Shown: positions 1 through 7,378 of the stretch, one piece after another
How the letters are laid out: the number at the start of each line of letters is the position of its first letter
Position numbering within the stretch: the stretch's first letter is position 1
DNA from: Arcobacter nitrofigilis DSM 7299
GTDB lineage: Bacteria; Campylobacterota; Campylobacteria; Campylobacterales; Arcobacteraceae
Length of the DNA stretch: 64,000 nucleotides
Reading direction: 5' to 3'
Assembly: GCF_000092245.1 (NCBI RefSeq)
Contig: NC_014166.1
Span: 2,356,001 to 2,420,000, forward strand
Translations under genes and position numbers: made by a program
Notes under the pieces: generated by a model
Seen by the model: only the letters and a program-made list of their open reading frames with translations
Told to the model about the DNA's origin: nothing
The model's database searches: none

Positions 1-196
1 TCAAGAGATAACACAAGCTGAATTTGGCTCAATTCCAGATTATAAAATTGAGGGTTCTTATGGACCAGATCATAAAAAAGAGTTCGAAGTATCTATTTGG
101 ATAAATAATCAATGTTATGGACAAGCCATAGGGAAAAGTAAAAAACTAGCACAACAAGCTGTTGCTAAAATTGCTTTAGATAAATTAAAAGGTTAA
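1..196 (+). CDS. rnc: Ribonuclease III, C-terminal fragment (dsRNA-binding domain)
   Basis: The reading frame enters from the left edge and stops with TAA at 194-196; only about the last 64 residues are visible. They carry a double-stranded RNA-binding domain: a GSIPDYKIEGSYGPDHKKEF strand region, then a conserved GQAIGKSKKLAQQAVAKIAL helix with the KSKK RNA-contact patch. This matches the C-terminus of RNase III, which processes rRNA precursors and structured mRNAs in the cytoplasm. The nuclease domain lies outside the window. aroC starts 7 bases after the stop, so the two are probably cotranscribed. Another dsRBD protein is possible but unlikely next to aroC in this lineage. Confidence 0.85.
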   Translation, partial: QEITQAEFGSIPDYKIEGSYGPDHKKEFEVSIWINNQCYGQAIGKSKKLAQQAVAKIALDKLKG

Positions 197-203
197 TAAA
201 GAG

Positions 204-1277
204 ATGAATAGTTTTGGGCAGAAATTTAGATTTTCAACATTTGGAGAAAGTCATGGAAATGCATTAGGTTGTATTGTTGATGGAGTTCCTGCTGGAATAA
301 AAATTGATGAAAAATTCATACAATCAGAGATGGATAGAAGAAGACCTGGTAAAAATGAATTTGCCACTGCTAGAAAAGAAGGTGATAAAGTAGAAATACT
401 TTCAGGAGTATTTGAAGGTACAACAACAGGTTCACCTATTGCAATGGTTATATTTAATGAAAACCAAAAAAGTAAAGATTATACAAATATAAAAGATCTT
501 TTTAGACCAGGACATGCAGACTTTACATATTTCCACAAATATGGAATAAGAGATTATAGAGGTGGAGGAAGAAGTAGTGCAAGGGAAACAGCAGCAAGAG
601 TTGCAGCTGGATCAATAGCAAAACTTCTTTTAGCAGAAGTTGGTGTTGAAATAAGAAGTGGAATATATGCAATTGATGGAGTTGAAGCTTCAAGTTTTGA
701 TTTTGATTATGCGAAATCTTCTGATATTTATTCACTTGATAAAAATAAAGAAGAGTTTCAAAAAGAAGCAATTTTAGCTGCTAAAAACTCTCATAATAGT
801 GTGGGTGGAGTAGCCCTTGTAAATGTAAAAAATGCACCAATTGGTTTAGGTGAACCATTATATTATAGATTAGATGCTCAAATAGCAGCTGCTATGATGG
901 GAATCAATGCAGTTAAAGCTGTAGAAATTGGTGATGGAATTGAGGCTAGTAGAGTAAAAGGTTATGATAACAATGACCAAATAGACAAGAATGGATTTAA
1001 AACAAATCATTCAGGTGGAATTTTAGGTGGGATATCAAATGGTGATGATATCAATGTAAAAGTATACTTCAAAGCAACTCCATCTGTATTTATAAAACAA
1101 GCTAGTATTGATATCCATAATAATGAAGTATCATGTGAGCTAAAAGGAAGACATGATCCTTGTGTTGCTGTTAGAGGTTCAATTGTTGCTGAATCGATGA
1201 TGTCAATAGTTATTGCTGATATGTTACTTTTAAACATGAGTAGTAACATAAATAGTATAAAAAAAGTTTACAGTTAA
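204..1277 (+). CDS. aroC: Chorismate synthase
   Basis: It converts 5-enolpyruvylshikimate-3-phosphate to chorismate, the last common step of aromatic amino acid and folate synthesis, using reduced FMN. The 357-residue length is normal. All family signatures are present: FGESHGNALGCIVDG near residue 12, RGGGRSSARETAARVAAG near 118, and GRHDPCVAVRGSIVAE near 315. The start is the ATG 7 bases after rnc. A strong intrinsic terminator follows at 1343-1369, so it probably closes the operon. Cytoplasmic. No unusual residues were seen. Confidence 0.97.
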   Translation: MNSFGQKFRFSTFGESHGNALGCIVDGVPAGIKIDEKFIQSEMDRRRPGKNEFATARKEGDKVEILSGVFEGTTTGSPIAMVIFNENQKSKDYTNIKDLFRPGHADFTYFHKYGIRDYRGGGRSSARETAARVAAGSIAKLLLAEVGVEIRSGIYAIDGVEASSFDFDYAKSSDIYSLDKNKEEFQKEAILAAKNSHNSVGGVALVNVKNAPIGLGEPLYYRLDAQIAAAMMGINAVKAVEIGDGIEASRVKGYDNNDQIDKNGFKTNHSGGILGGISNGDDINVKVYFKATPSVFIKQASIDIHNNEVSCELKGRHDPCVAVRGSIVAESMMSIVIADMLLLNMSSNINSIKKVYS

Positions 1278-1284
1278 AAGATAT

Positions 1285-1325
1285 CAAAGCAAAGATTATG
1301 TATTATTTATGTGATCTTTACTTTG
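1285..1325 (+). other. Imperfect hairpin in the aroC 3' untranslated region
   Basis: Two 12-base arms pair: CAAAG-C-AAAGAT (1285-1296) with ATCTTT-A-CTTTG (1314-1325), with one internal mismatch and a 17-base AT-rich loop. It sits between the aroC stop and the terminator at 1343, so it would be in the transcript. It could stabilise the 3' end or be processed by RNase III. No function can be assigned. Confidence 0.4.
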
Positions 1326-1342
1326 GTTAAGTTGAAAGATCG

Positions 1343-1369
1343 AAGCTGGATTATTCCAGCTTTTTTTTT
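1343..1369 (+). terminator. Rho-independent terminator after aroC
   Basis: A perfect 8-bp stem AAGCTGGA/TCCAGCTT with a TTAT loop is followed directly by a run of T residues. It lies 66 bases after the aroC stop and is the clearest intrinsic terminator in the window. Confidence 0.9.
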
Positions 1370-1399
1370 GATTTATTTTTATTGATTTTAATTTAAAAA

Positions 1400-1453
1400 A
1401 TTTTGTAAAAACCGAAAAAATTATAATATTTATTAAAATGGTTTTTACAAAAT
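1400..1453. repeat. 14-bp perfect inverted repeat
   Basis: ATTTTGTAAAAACC at 1400-1413 is the exact reverse complement of GGTTTTTACAAAAT at 1440-1453, with 26 bases between. It follows the aroC terminator and precedes the G9 tract. It could be a protein-binding site or a decayed mobile-element end. It has no U run typical of a terminator. Confidence 0.6.
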
Positions 1454-1484
1454 GAAGGGGCGCTTATTAGACTTATTCCTCGAA

Positions 1485-1493
1485 GGGGGGGGG
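1485..1493. repeat. Poly-G (G9) homopolymer tract
   Basis: Nine consecutive G are exceptional in such AT-rich DNA. The tract lies in the loop of a small hairpin: CTTATTC(C)TC on the left and GAGAATAAG on the right. In Campylobacter and Helicobacter, G runs of 8 or more are classic slipped-strand contingency sites. This one is intergenic, about 200 bases upstream of the DUF134 gene, so any effect would be on transcription. Confidence 0.7.
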
Positions 1494-1609
1494 AAGAGAA
1501 TAAGAATAATAATGTATGTTTTAAGTTAGATTTCAAATAGATAACAAAGGAGTAAAAGATTTTAAATACTGTAAAAATATTTAGATAAATTTTACTTTCT
1601 AACGTTAAT

Positions 1610-1654
1610 GAACATATGACAAGAATTATAACAGCATTTTGAACATATGTCAAG
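1610..1654. promoter_or_regulatory. Tandem operator-like boxes upstream of the DUF134 regulator
   Basis: GAACATATGACAAG (1610-1623) and GAACATATGTCAAG (1641-1654) differ at one position and are 31 bp apart, about three helical turns. Each is a near-palindrome around CATATG (TGAACATATGTCA). They lie 39-83 bases before the regulator start, with a possible -10 TAGAAT at 1665-1670. Autoregulation by the downstream DUF134 protein is the natural inference; nothing in the sequence proves which protein binds. Confidence 0.55.
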
Positions 1655-1692
1655 TATATTATGGTAGAATGTTAAATAAATTAAGGTAATCA

Positions 1693-2283
1693 ATGGCAAG
1701 AGACAAATTAAAACGGAAATTAGAACTTGTACCAGTATGTAAATACTTTGGTCCAAAAGATATTGAAGCAAAAGAAGACATCGTATTATTGCATGAAGAA
1801 CTAGAAGCTATACACTTAATGGATTCATTTTGTATGTACCAAGAAGATGCTGCGAAGAAGATGAATGTATCAAGAGCAACCTTTGCAAGAATTGTAAAAA
1901 GTGCCAGAAAAAAAATCTCCCTAGCCCTAGTTACAGGAAGTAATATTAAAGTTCATGAAATAAATAATGAGTTCCATTTAGCTGTTTGTTCTAATTCAAA
2001 TACGCAAATAGACTATGCAGATGAAAATGCTCAATATATCTGGATATACTTTATAAAAGACTATAAACTAAAATCACAAAATTGTATTATAAATCCTGTT
2101 TATAACAATGAAGATGAAATCGCATGTAATTTACTTCCTGAGCTTTTACATGACTTTGGAGTAAACTATTTTCTAATCAAGGATATTGATTATGATTTAA
2201 AAATTTCTCTTATTGCAAAAGGTGTTTATCCTATTTTACAAGATTGTGTTGATATAGATTCTATAGTAGGTATTTTCCAATAA
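1693..2283 (+). CDS. DUF134 (UPF0251) helix-turn-helix protein with NifX-like C-terminal domain
   Basis: The 196-residue protein has two parts. Residues 1-82 match DUF134/UPF0251: an LHEELEAIHLMD segment, then a sigma-region-4-like helix-turn-helix (QEDAAKKMNVSRATFARIVKSARKKI, about 50-75). Residues 95-196 resemble the dinitrogenase iron-molybdenum cofactor (NifX/NafY-like) fold, including an LLPELLHDFGVNYFLIKDID segment. It is probably a DNA-binding regulator with a small-molecule or metal-cluster sensing domain. No nitrogenase genes are nearby. The start ATG is preceded by AAGG. It converges on htpX with only 3 bases between the stops. Target genes are unknown. Confidence 0.75.
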   Translation: MARDKLKRKLELVPVCKYFGPKDIEAKEDIVLLHEELEAIHLMDSFCMYQEDAAKKMNVSRATFARIVKSARKKISLALVTGSNIKVHEINNEFHLAVCSNSNTQIDYADENAQYIWIYFIKDYKLKSQNCIINPVYNNEDEIACNLLPELLHDFGVNYFLIKDIDYDLKISLIAKGVYPILQDCVDIDSIVGIFQ

Positions 2284-2286
2284 AAT

Positions 2287-3141
2287 CTATTTTTTTAGTT
2301 CAAATTTTAACTCTTCCAATCTTGCAATTCTATCCTCTGTTGTGGGATGGGTTCTAAAAAGATTACCAAATTTTATATCTCTTCCTGAAAAAGGATTTAT
2401 GATAAACATATGAGCTGTCTCTTCCGTGGCATCTCGTATTTGCCCTCTTTTTGCATAAGATTCCAACTTTGATAAGGCACTTTGTAATCCAGCTGGATTA
2501 TTTGTAAGCCTTGCAGAGCCTTCATCTGCTAAAAACTCTCTGCTTCTACTTACTGTCATTTGTATAATAGATGCAGCTATTGGTAAAATAATAGCCATCA
2601 AAAGCATAACAGCAGGATGAACTCCTTGTCTATTGTTATTTCCACCAAATATAGATGAAAACTGCATAAAATTTGCAATCATAGCAATAGCCCCTGCAAA
2701 CACTGCTGCAATAGTACCTATTAATATATCGTAATGTCTTATATGAGATAATTCATGGGCAATAACTCCTTCTATCTCTTCATCATTTAACAAATCAACT
2801 AAACCTTGTGTAACAGCCACTGCTGAGTTTTCATAATTTCTACCTGTTGCAAAGGCATTTGGAACATTATCAGCTATTAAATACACCTTTGGCATAGGAA
2901 GATTTGCTTTATATGCAAGATTTTCAACTATTTTGTAAATATGATTTCTTCTATCTTCAATCAAAACTGCATTATAATGATTTAGCACTTGTTTATCAGA
3001 GTAATAGTATGCATAAAAATTCATCCCAGCAGCTATTAAAAATGCAAATAAAGCACCATTTGCTCCTCCAAATGAAAAACCAATAAAAACAAATAATACA
3101 GTTAGTAGTGTCAAAAAAAAGATTGTCTTTGCTTGTTCCAT
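2287..3141 (-). CDS. htpX: M48 family zinc metalloprotease HtpX
   Basis: A membrane protease for quality control of inner-membrane proteins. The 284 residues include two N-terminal membrane helices (about 7-45), the zinc motif HELSH at 129-133, and the third ligand Glu202 in SREFLADE. Two more hydrophobic segments (about 139-160 and 177-197) lie between, as in E. coli HtpX. The active site faces the cytoplasm in the family. The ATG has a strong AAGGAG site 8 bases upstream. It seems monocistronic and is convergent with the DUF134 gene. Confidence 0.93.
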   Translation of the reverse strand: MEQAKTIFFLTLLTVLFVFIGFSFGGANGALFAFLIAAGMNFYAYYYSDKQVLNHYNAVLIEDRRNHIYKIVENLAYKANLPMPKVYLIADNVPNAFATGRNYENSAVAVTQGLVDLLNDEEIEGVIAHELSHIRHYDILIGTIAAVFAGAIAMIANFMQFSSIFGGNNNRQGVHPAVMLLMAIILPIAASIIQMTVSRSREFLADEGSARLTNNPAGLQSALSKLESYAKRGQIRDATEETAHMFIINPFSGRDIKFGNLFRTHPTTEDRIARLEELKFELKK

Positions 3142-3279
3142 ATTTTTCTCCTTGATAAATTATTAAGCGTATTCTATAACAATTTTTCAAATAAAAAATT
3201 TAAAAAATAAATTATTCATTTTATTTTCTTTCTAGGTAAATTTACTTAAAATAATTTACAAATTAATAATTGGATAAAA

Positions 3280-3759
3280 ATGAAAACACTTTATATAATG
3301 AGACATGCTCACAAAGATATACCTTTGAAAAATGAAGATGATTATGATATTAAATTATCTAAAGAAGGTATAGATGAAGCAAAAACAATTGGACAGAAAC
3401 TAAATCAATTAGATGTAAAACTAGATTTAATAACAGCTAGTCCATCTGAACGTACAAGACAAACAGCTGAAATAATCTCAGAAATTCTAAAATATAATAA
3501 AGCCATAATGTATAATGGTACTATTTACAATGCCTTTGTAAATGAGCTAGTAGAGATGTTATCTTATACTTATGATACAGCTGATAGTTTGTTACTAGTA
3601 GGCCATAATCCAGCTCTTACAGCACTTGGTATAACTTTAGGGGTATATAAAGAAAAAATCAAACCAGCAGAAATCTTAAAAGTAGAATTTGATACAAACT
3701 CTTGGTTAGATATAGGAAAAGAAAATGCAAGGTTTATCTGGATAGAAAAACCTTATTAA
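3280..3759 (+). CDS. sixA: SixA-like histidine phosphatase
   Basis: A small (159 aa) phosphoglycerate-mutase-fold phosphatase. The catalytic RHA motif is at residues 8-10 with phospho-accepting His9, and the second histidine lies in GHNPALT near residue 109. SixA enzymes remove phosphate from phosphohistidine on histidine-phosphotransfer domains, and the size and lack of extra domains fit that branch. The ATG follows an AT-rich leader without a strong ribosome site. Its stop is 1 base from the end of the convergent flavoprotein gene. The substrate in this organism is not deducible. Confidence 0.8.
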   Translation: MKTLYIMRHAHKDIPLKNEDDYDIKLSKEGIDEAKTIGQKLNQLDVKLDLITASPSERTRQTAEIISEILKYNKAIMYNGTIYNAFVNELVEMLSYTYDTADSLLLVGHNPALTALGITLGVYKEKIKPAEILKVEFDTNSWLDIGKENARFIWIEKPY

Positions 3760-3760
3760 A

Positions 3761-4999
3761 TCAAAAATCTAAAAGCTGACCAGCTAAATTTCCACTTGAA
3801 AAAGACCATTGGAGATTGTAACCTCCACAAGGTCCATCTAAATCTACAACTTCACCACAAAAATAAAGACCTTTTATAATCTTACTTTGCATAGTTTTTG
3901 GATTTATCTCTTTTAAACTTATTCCACCTCGTGTTATCATTGCTTGCTTAAATCCCACATGATCTATTATAGTCAAAGGCGTAGCAACAAGATATTTTAT
4001 AAGTTTGTCTCTATTTTGTCCATTTATATCTTTAAACTTTTTGCTTGTATCCACCTCACATAAAATACAAAGCTCATTTGCAACAGATTGGGGAACTAGT
4101 GAGCTAATATTTTCTAAAATAGTTGAATCAGGATTACTCTTAATCTCACTATTTATATGTGCCCTAACCTCTTCTTCATTTTTCCCTCTAATCATATTTA
4201 TTAAAATAGGAACTTCTCCATATTTTTCTAAATAAGGAGTTATCTCCCTTGAAAAATCCAAAACAACGGGACCCCTAACTCCCTTAGAAGTAAAAATCAA
4301 ATCACCTACAGCTTTTAGTTTTTTTGCCTTTGGTAAATCTATTCGCAATTCAGCTTTTGCAATAGTGTCAGCCTTACAAGAGGCTACCCATTTCTCTTTT
4401 GAAATAAGTGGCAACATTGCTGGATATAAATCAGTAACCTTGTGACCTAACTTTTTTGCAAAAGTAAAACCATCACCATTGGCTCCAAGCATGGGATACC
4501 CCAATCCTCCAGTTGCCACAACAACATTAGGACTTAAAAATTTCTCATCTAAAGTCTCAACACCAACAATAACTTCATCTTCATATAACAAAGTCTCAGC
4601 TTTTGTATTGCATCTAACTTCCACCCCTACACGAATGAGTTCATCTTCTAAAGCTTTTATAATAGTTGAAGAACTATGAGTAATAGGAAAAACCCTAAAA
4701 CCATCAGGAATATGAGTCTCAACACCTATTTCTTTAAAAAAATTCATCAAATCTTTATAATCAAAGGAATTAATAGCCTCCATCATAAAACGACCATTAC
4801 GACCAAAAGAGTTCATAAAATCAATATTATCAAGAGTATTTGTAAGATTACAACGTCCACCACCCGTAGCTTTTAGCTTAGGACCTAGCTTTTCTTGCTG
4901 TTCAAGTAATAAGACGCTCTTACCAGCTCTAGCAGCTTTTATACCAGCAATCATCCCAGCAGCACCAGAACCTATTACTATCAAATCATAAGTTTTCAT
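3761..4999 (-). CDS. BaiN/HI0933-family NAD(P)/FAD-dependent oxidoreductase
   Basis: The 412-residue flavoprotein begins with a Rossmann FAD site, DLIVIGSGAAGMIAG (residues 5-19), followed by a GGGRCNLTN motif near 46-54 that is diagnostic for the HI0933/YhiN (BaiN) family. A second nucleotide-binding stretch, IKGLYFCGEVVDLDGPCGGYNLQ, is at the C-terminus. No signal peptide. Some members reduce bile-acid intermediates, but the general substrate is unknown, so no reaction is claimed. It lies downstream of mnmE on the same strand, separated by a 160-base gap occupied by a large palindromic element. Confidence 0.88.
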   Translation of the reverse strand: MKTYDLIVIGSGAAGMIAGIKAARAGKSVLLLEQQEKLGPKLKATGGGRCNLTNTLDNIDFMNSFGRNGRFMMEAINSFDYKDLMNFFKEIGVETHIPDGFRVFPITHSSSTIIKALEDELIRVGVEVRCNTKAETLLYEDEVIVGVETLDEKFLSPNVVVATGGLGYPMLGANGDGFTFAKKLGHKVTDLYPAMLPLISKEKWVASCKADTIAKAELRIDLPKAKKLKAVGDLIFTSKGVRGPVVLDFSREITPYLEKYGEVPILINMIRGKNEEEVRAHINSEIKSNPDSTILENISSLVPQSVANELCILCEVDTSKKFKDINGQNRDKLIKYLVATPLTIIDHVGFKQAMITRGGISLKEINPKTMQSKIIKGLYFCGEVVDLDGPCGGYNLQWSFSSGNLAGQLLDF

Positions 5000-5024
5000 T
5001 TATTTCCTATTATCTTAACTATCC

Positions 5025-5168
5025 AAAATAGGCATAGAGGTATAGATTTTTAGTACAATTCAAGGCGGTATTTTGATTTTATGAAGGAGCTTACTAAAGT
5101 AAGTGAGTTTATAAAATCAAAATACCAACGAAGAAGTGTGCAAAAAGCTATGCCTTTATGGCTATTTT
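5025..5168. repeat. Nested palindromic element (copy A) between mnmE and the flavoprotein gene
   Basis: A 144-bp imperfect palindrome. The outer arms (5025-5051 and 5142-5168) share AAAATAG-n-CATA-n-AGG-n-ATAG and a T5 run. The inner arms are a perfect 16-bp pair (5067-5082 with 5111-5126). The tip is CTTACT-AA-AGTAAG. Conserved unpaired strands separate the stems: CAAGGC and AACGAAGAAG outside, GAAGGAG and TGAGTTT inside. The right outer arm includes the mnmE stop codon. There is no terminator U tract. A second copy with the same unpaired strands lies at 40289-40425. Confidence 0.75.
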
Positions 5169-6505
5169 CCGAGGCAGAAAGCTCCAAACATCACGTCCAA
5201 CATCTGGTCATTCTCATATGGTCTTGTTATTAATGAAATATTCTCAATAGCTTCATGTATATTGTGAGCAAAAAATTCTAATTCACCAGTCATCAAGGGA
5301 GTTTTTGCTTCTTGTACATGGTATAAAGTTTGCTCCACTGCTTCCACTTGTCTTTTTGAGATCAAAGTCATATCATCATCATGGGAATTGTTATCTAAAA
5401 TTGTTTCTATTTTTTTTACTAAAGTACTAATACTATTTTTTGTACTTAATTCTATATATTCATCTTTTAATTGTGTTTTATCAAATTTTGATTCTAAGTC
5501 AATTTTATTTAATACTATTATTTTTTCTTTATTTTCTATCTCATCTAAAATATTTAAAATCTTTTTATCTTCATCATCACAAACTTTTGAATTATCAAAT
5601 AGTGAGATAATTATATCTGCTTCATTTACAGCACTTAAAGACTTCTCTATTCCAATTCTCTCAATAGTATCACTAGCTTCTCTAATACCTGCTGTATCAA
5701 CTATTTTGATAATATGCGTACCAATTTTAACAGACTCTTCTATAGTATCTCTTGTGGTTCCTGCAATATCACTAATAATCGCCCTATCAAAATTTAAAAG
5801 TTTGTTTAAAAGTGAAGATTTCCCAACATTTGGTTTTCCTATAATTGCTACTTTGAAACCTTCGATTAGACCTTCTCTTCTTTTACTTGATTCTAACGTT
5901 TCAGATAATTTAACTACTATTTTTTCTATTTTCTTTTCTATTTGCTCAAAAATATCACTTGGTAAATCATCTTCAGCATAATCAATGCTAACTTCAGTAT
6001 ATGCAAGCATAAAAAGTAAATCTTCTCTAATATCATTTACAAAATTTGTAAGTTCACCTTTTAATTGTCGTGCTAATAATTTAACAGCATCTTCGCTTCT
6101 TGCTTCTATAAGTTTTGCTATTGCTTCTGCTTTTGAAAGGTCAATTTTATTATTTAAAAAGGCTCTTTTTGAAAATTCACCTGGATTTGCTAATCTTGCA
6201 CCTAATTTTATAAGTTCATTTAAAATTATATTTGAAATAGCTATTCCACCATGACATTGAAACTCAACAATATCTTCACCAGTAAAAGAGTTTGGATTTT
6301 TAAAATAAATTAAAAGTGCTTCATCTATAATTTCATTATCACTATTGTATATACTAGATAAGGTTGCTAATCTTGGATTTAAGTTAGTTCTTTTTGAAAG
6401 AGTTAAAGCAAGTGGCAAAGCATCTTTACCACTTAATCTTATAATTGAGATTGAGCCAATTCCATTGGCTGTTGCAATTGCAGCAATTGTATCAAATGAA
6501 TCCAT
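5162..6505 (-). CDS. mnmE: tRNA modification GTPase MnmE (TrmE/ThdF)
   Basis: With MnmG it installs the carboxymethylaminomethyl group on the wobble uridine of certain tRNAs. The 447 residues show the N-terminal formyl-THF-binding domain (1-118, with ALLIYFKNPNSFTGED), a helical domain, and an inserted G domain: P-loop GKPNVGKS at 223-230, GTTRD near 253, DTAGIRE near 272 and NKID near 337. The C-terminal catalytic cysteine is in FCLGK at the very end. It is the last gene of the rpmH-rnpA-yidD-yidC-jag-mnmE operon, 3 bases after jag. Confidence 0.97.
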   Translation of the reverse strand: MDSFDTIAAIATANGIGSISIIRLSGKDALPLALTLSKRTNLNPRLATLSSIYNSDNEIIDEALLIYFKNPNSFTGEDIVEFQCHGGIAISNIILNELIKLGARLANPGEFSKRAFLNNKIDLSKAEAIAKLIEARSEDAVKLLARQLKGELTNFVNDIREDLLFMLAYTEVSIDYAEDDLPSDIFEQIEKKIEKIVVKLSETLESSKRREGLIEGFKVAIIGKPNVGKSSLLNKLLNFDRAIISDIAGTTRDTIEESVKIGTHIIKIVDTAGIREASDTIERIGIEKSLSAVNEADIIISLFDNSKVCDDEDKKILNILDEIENKEKIIVLNKIDLESKFDKTQLKDEYIELSTKNSISTLVKKIETILDNNSHDDDMTLISKRQVEAVEQTLYHVQEAKTPLMTGELEFFAHNIHEAIENISLITRPYENDQMLDVMFGAFCLGK

Positions 6506-6508
6506 TAT

Positions 6509-7369
6509 TTACTGATTACTTCTGTACTCATTTACTAATACATATTTGTCGCCTCTTACATTTGTTTTAACAGCAACATATTTATTAGGGAACTCTTCTC
6601 TTAATCTTTTAAGAGCAATATGTACTAAAATACCATCTAATGGTTTAGTTTTATATGTACCAGTTTCTTTTATAGTTTCAATTACAGGAGCTAGATAATT
6701 ATAGATAGCTTCTTCTTGATTTTTCAAAAACTCTGCAACCTCTAATCTTAACATTAAACCATATTTTTCATTTATCCAATTAAATAAAATATAAGATAAG
6801 GCTTTATATCTATAACCCTCTTTACCTATTAATAAAGCTGAATCTTTTCCATTAAACTCTACATATAAAGTCTCTTCATCATAAAAAGCAACTTCAACTT
6901 CATCTATTTCATAACAAGTATTTTGAAATAAGTAATTAACATCATTTTTCACTTCTTCAATAATTTGTTCTTTGTCTTTTTTTATAACAATTTTAGATAT
7001 TTCGTCTTTTTGATTAGTTTCTGTATAAAAATTATTAAATATTTGTTCTTTTCCCTCTACATTAGGAACTTTAAAACTTGATTTTTTTTGTGTTTTTACT
7101 TCGCTTATATTACTATTAGCAATTTTTTGAGATACATCTTCAATATTTATATTATTTTTTCTGTATTTTGTTTCTCTATATTTTCTATTTTCTGTTTTTT
7201 GTTTTCTTTTTAATTGAGCTGTTATAATTGCTGTTTTTTTCCCAATGCCAAGGAAACCTTTACTTGGCTGTTGGGCTATTACTATCTCTAAATCTATTAT
7301 GGAACAATTAAATTCATTTGATGCTATTTCATATACTTCTTCTAATGTATTTGCTTCAAATTTTTTCAT
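6509..7369 (-). CDS. jag: Jag/KhpB RNA-binding protein
   Basis: The 286 residues contain an N-terminal Jag_N domain (about 1-50, KKFEANTLEEVYEIASNEF and the conserved KGFLGIGKK), a charged variable linker (about 60-140), a KH-like domain (about 145-215, including LLIGKEGYRYKALSYILFNWIN) and a C-terminal R3H-like domain (about 220-286) ending in a VAVKTNVRGDKYVLV strand. Jag proteins bind RNA and are nearly always encoded beside yidC, as here (9 bases downstream). The role in this phylum is not established. Confidence 0.93.
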   Translation of the reverse strand: MKKFEANTLEEVYEIASNEFNCSIIDLEIVIAQQPSKGFLGIGKKTAIITAQLKRKQKTENRKYRETKYRKNNINIEDVSQKIANSNISEVKTQKKSSFKVPNVEGKEQIFNNFYTETNQKDEISKIVIKKDKEQIIEEVKNDVNYLFQNTCYEIDEVEVAFYDEETLYVEFNGKDSALLIGKEGYRYKALSYILFNWINEKYGLMLRLEVAEFLKNQEEAIYNYLAPVIETIKETGTYKTKPLDGILVHIALKRLREEFPNKYVAVKTNVRGDKYVLVNEYRSNQ

Positions 7370-7378
7370 ATTTACTTC

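Larger units (their letters stand above)
1370..1692. other. Gene-free region with inverted repeat, G9 tract and paired operators
   Basis: No credible gene was found. The stretch holds, in order: a 14-bp perfect inverted repeat (1400-1413 with 1440-1453), a hairpin carrying a run of nine G in its loop (about 1471-1502), and two near-identical CATATG-centred boxes just upstream of the DUF134 gene. A minus-strand frame of 86 codons crosses the G tract, but it starts at TTG without a ribosome site and has low-complexity hydrophobic content. Confidence 0.6.

Noticed and set aside
523-771. Antisense frame within aroC
   Set aside because: A shadow of a strongly conserved gene with Leu/Gln-rich low-complexity translation and no ribosome site.
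1393-1653. Minus-strand 86-codon frame crossing the G9 tract, as a phase-variable membrane peptide
   Set aside because: It starts at TTG without a ribosome site, crosses the perfect inverted repeat and operator boxes, and its hydrophobic content is what AT-rich DNA gives by chance.
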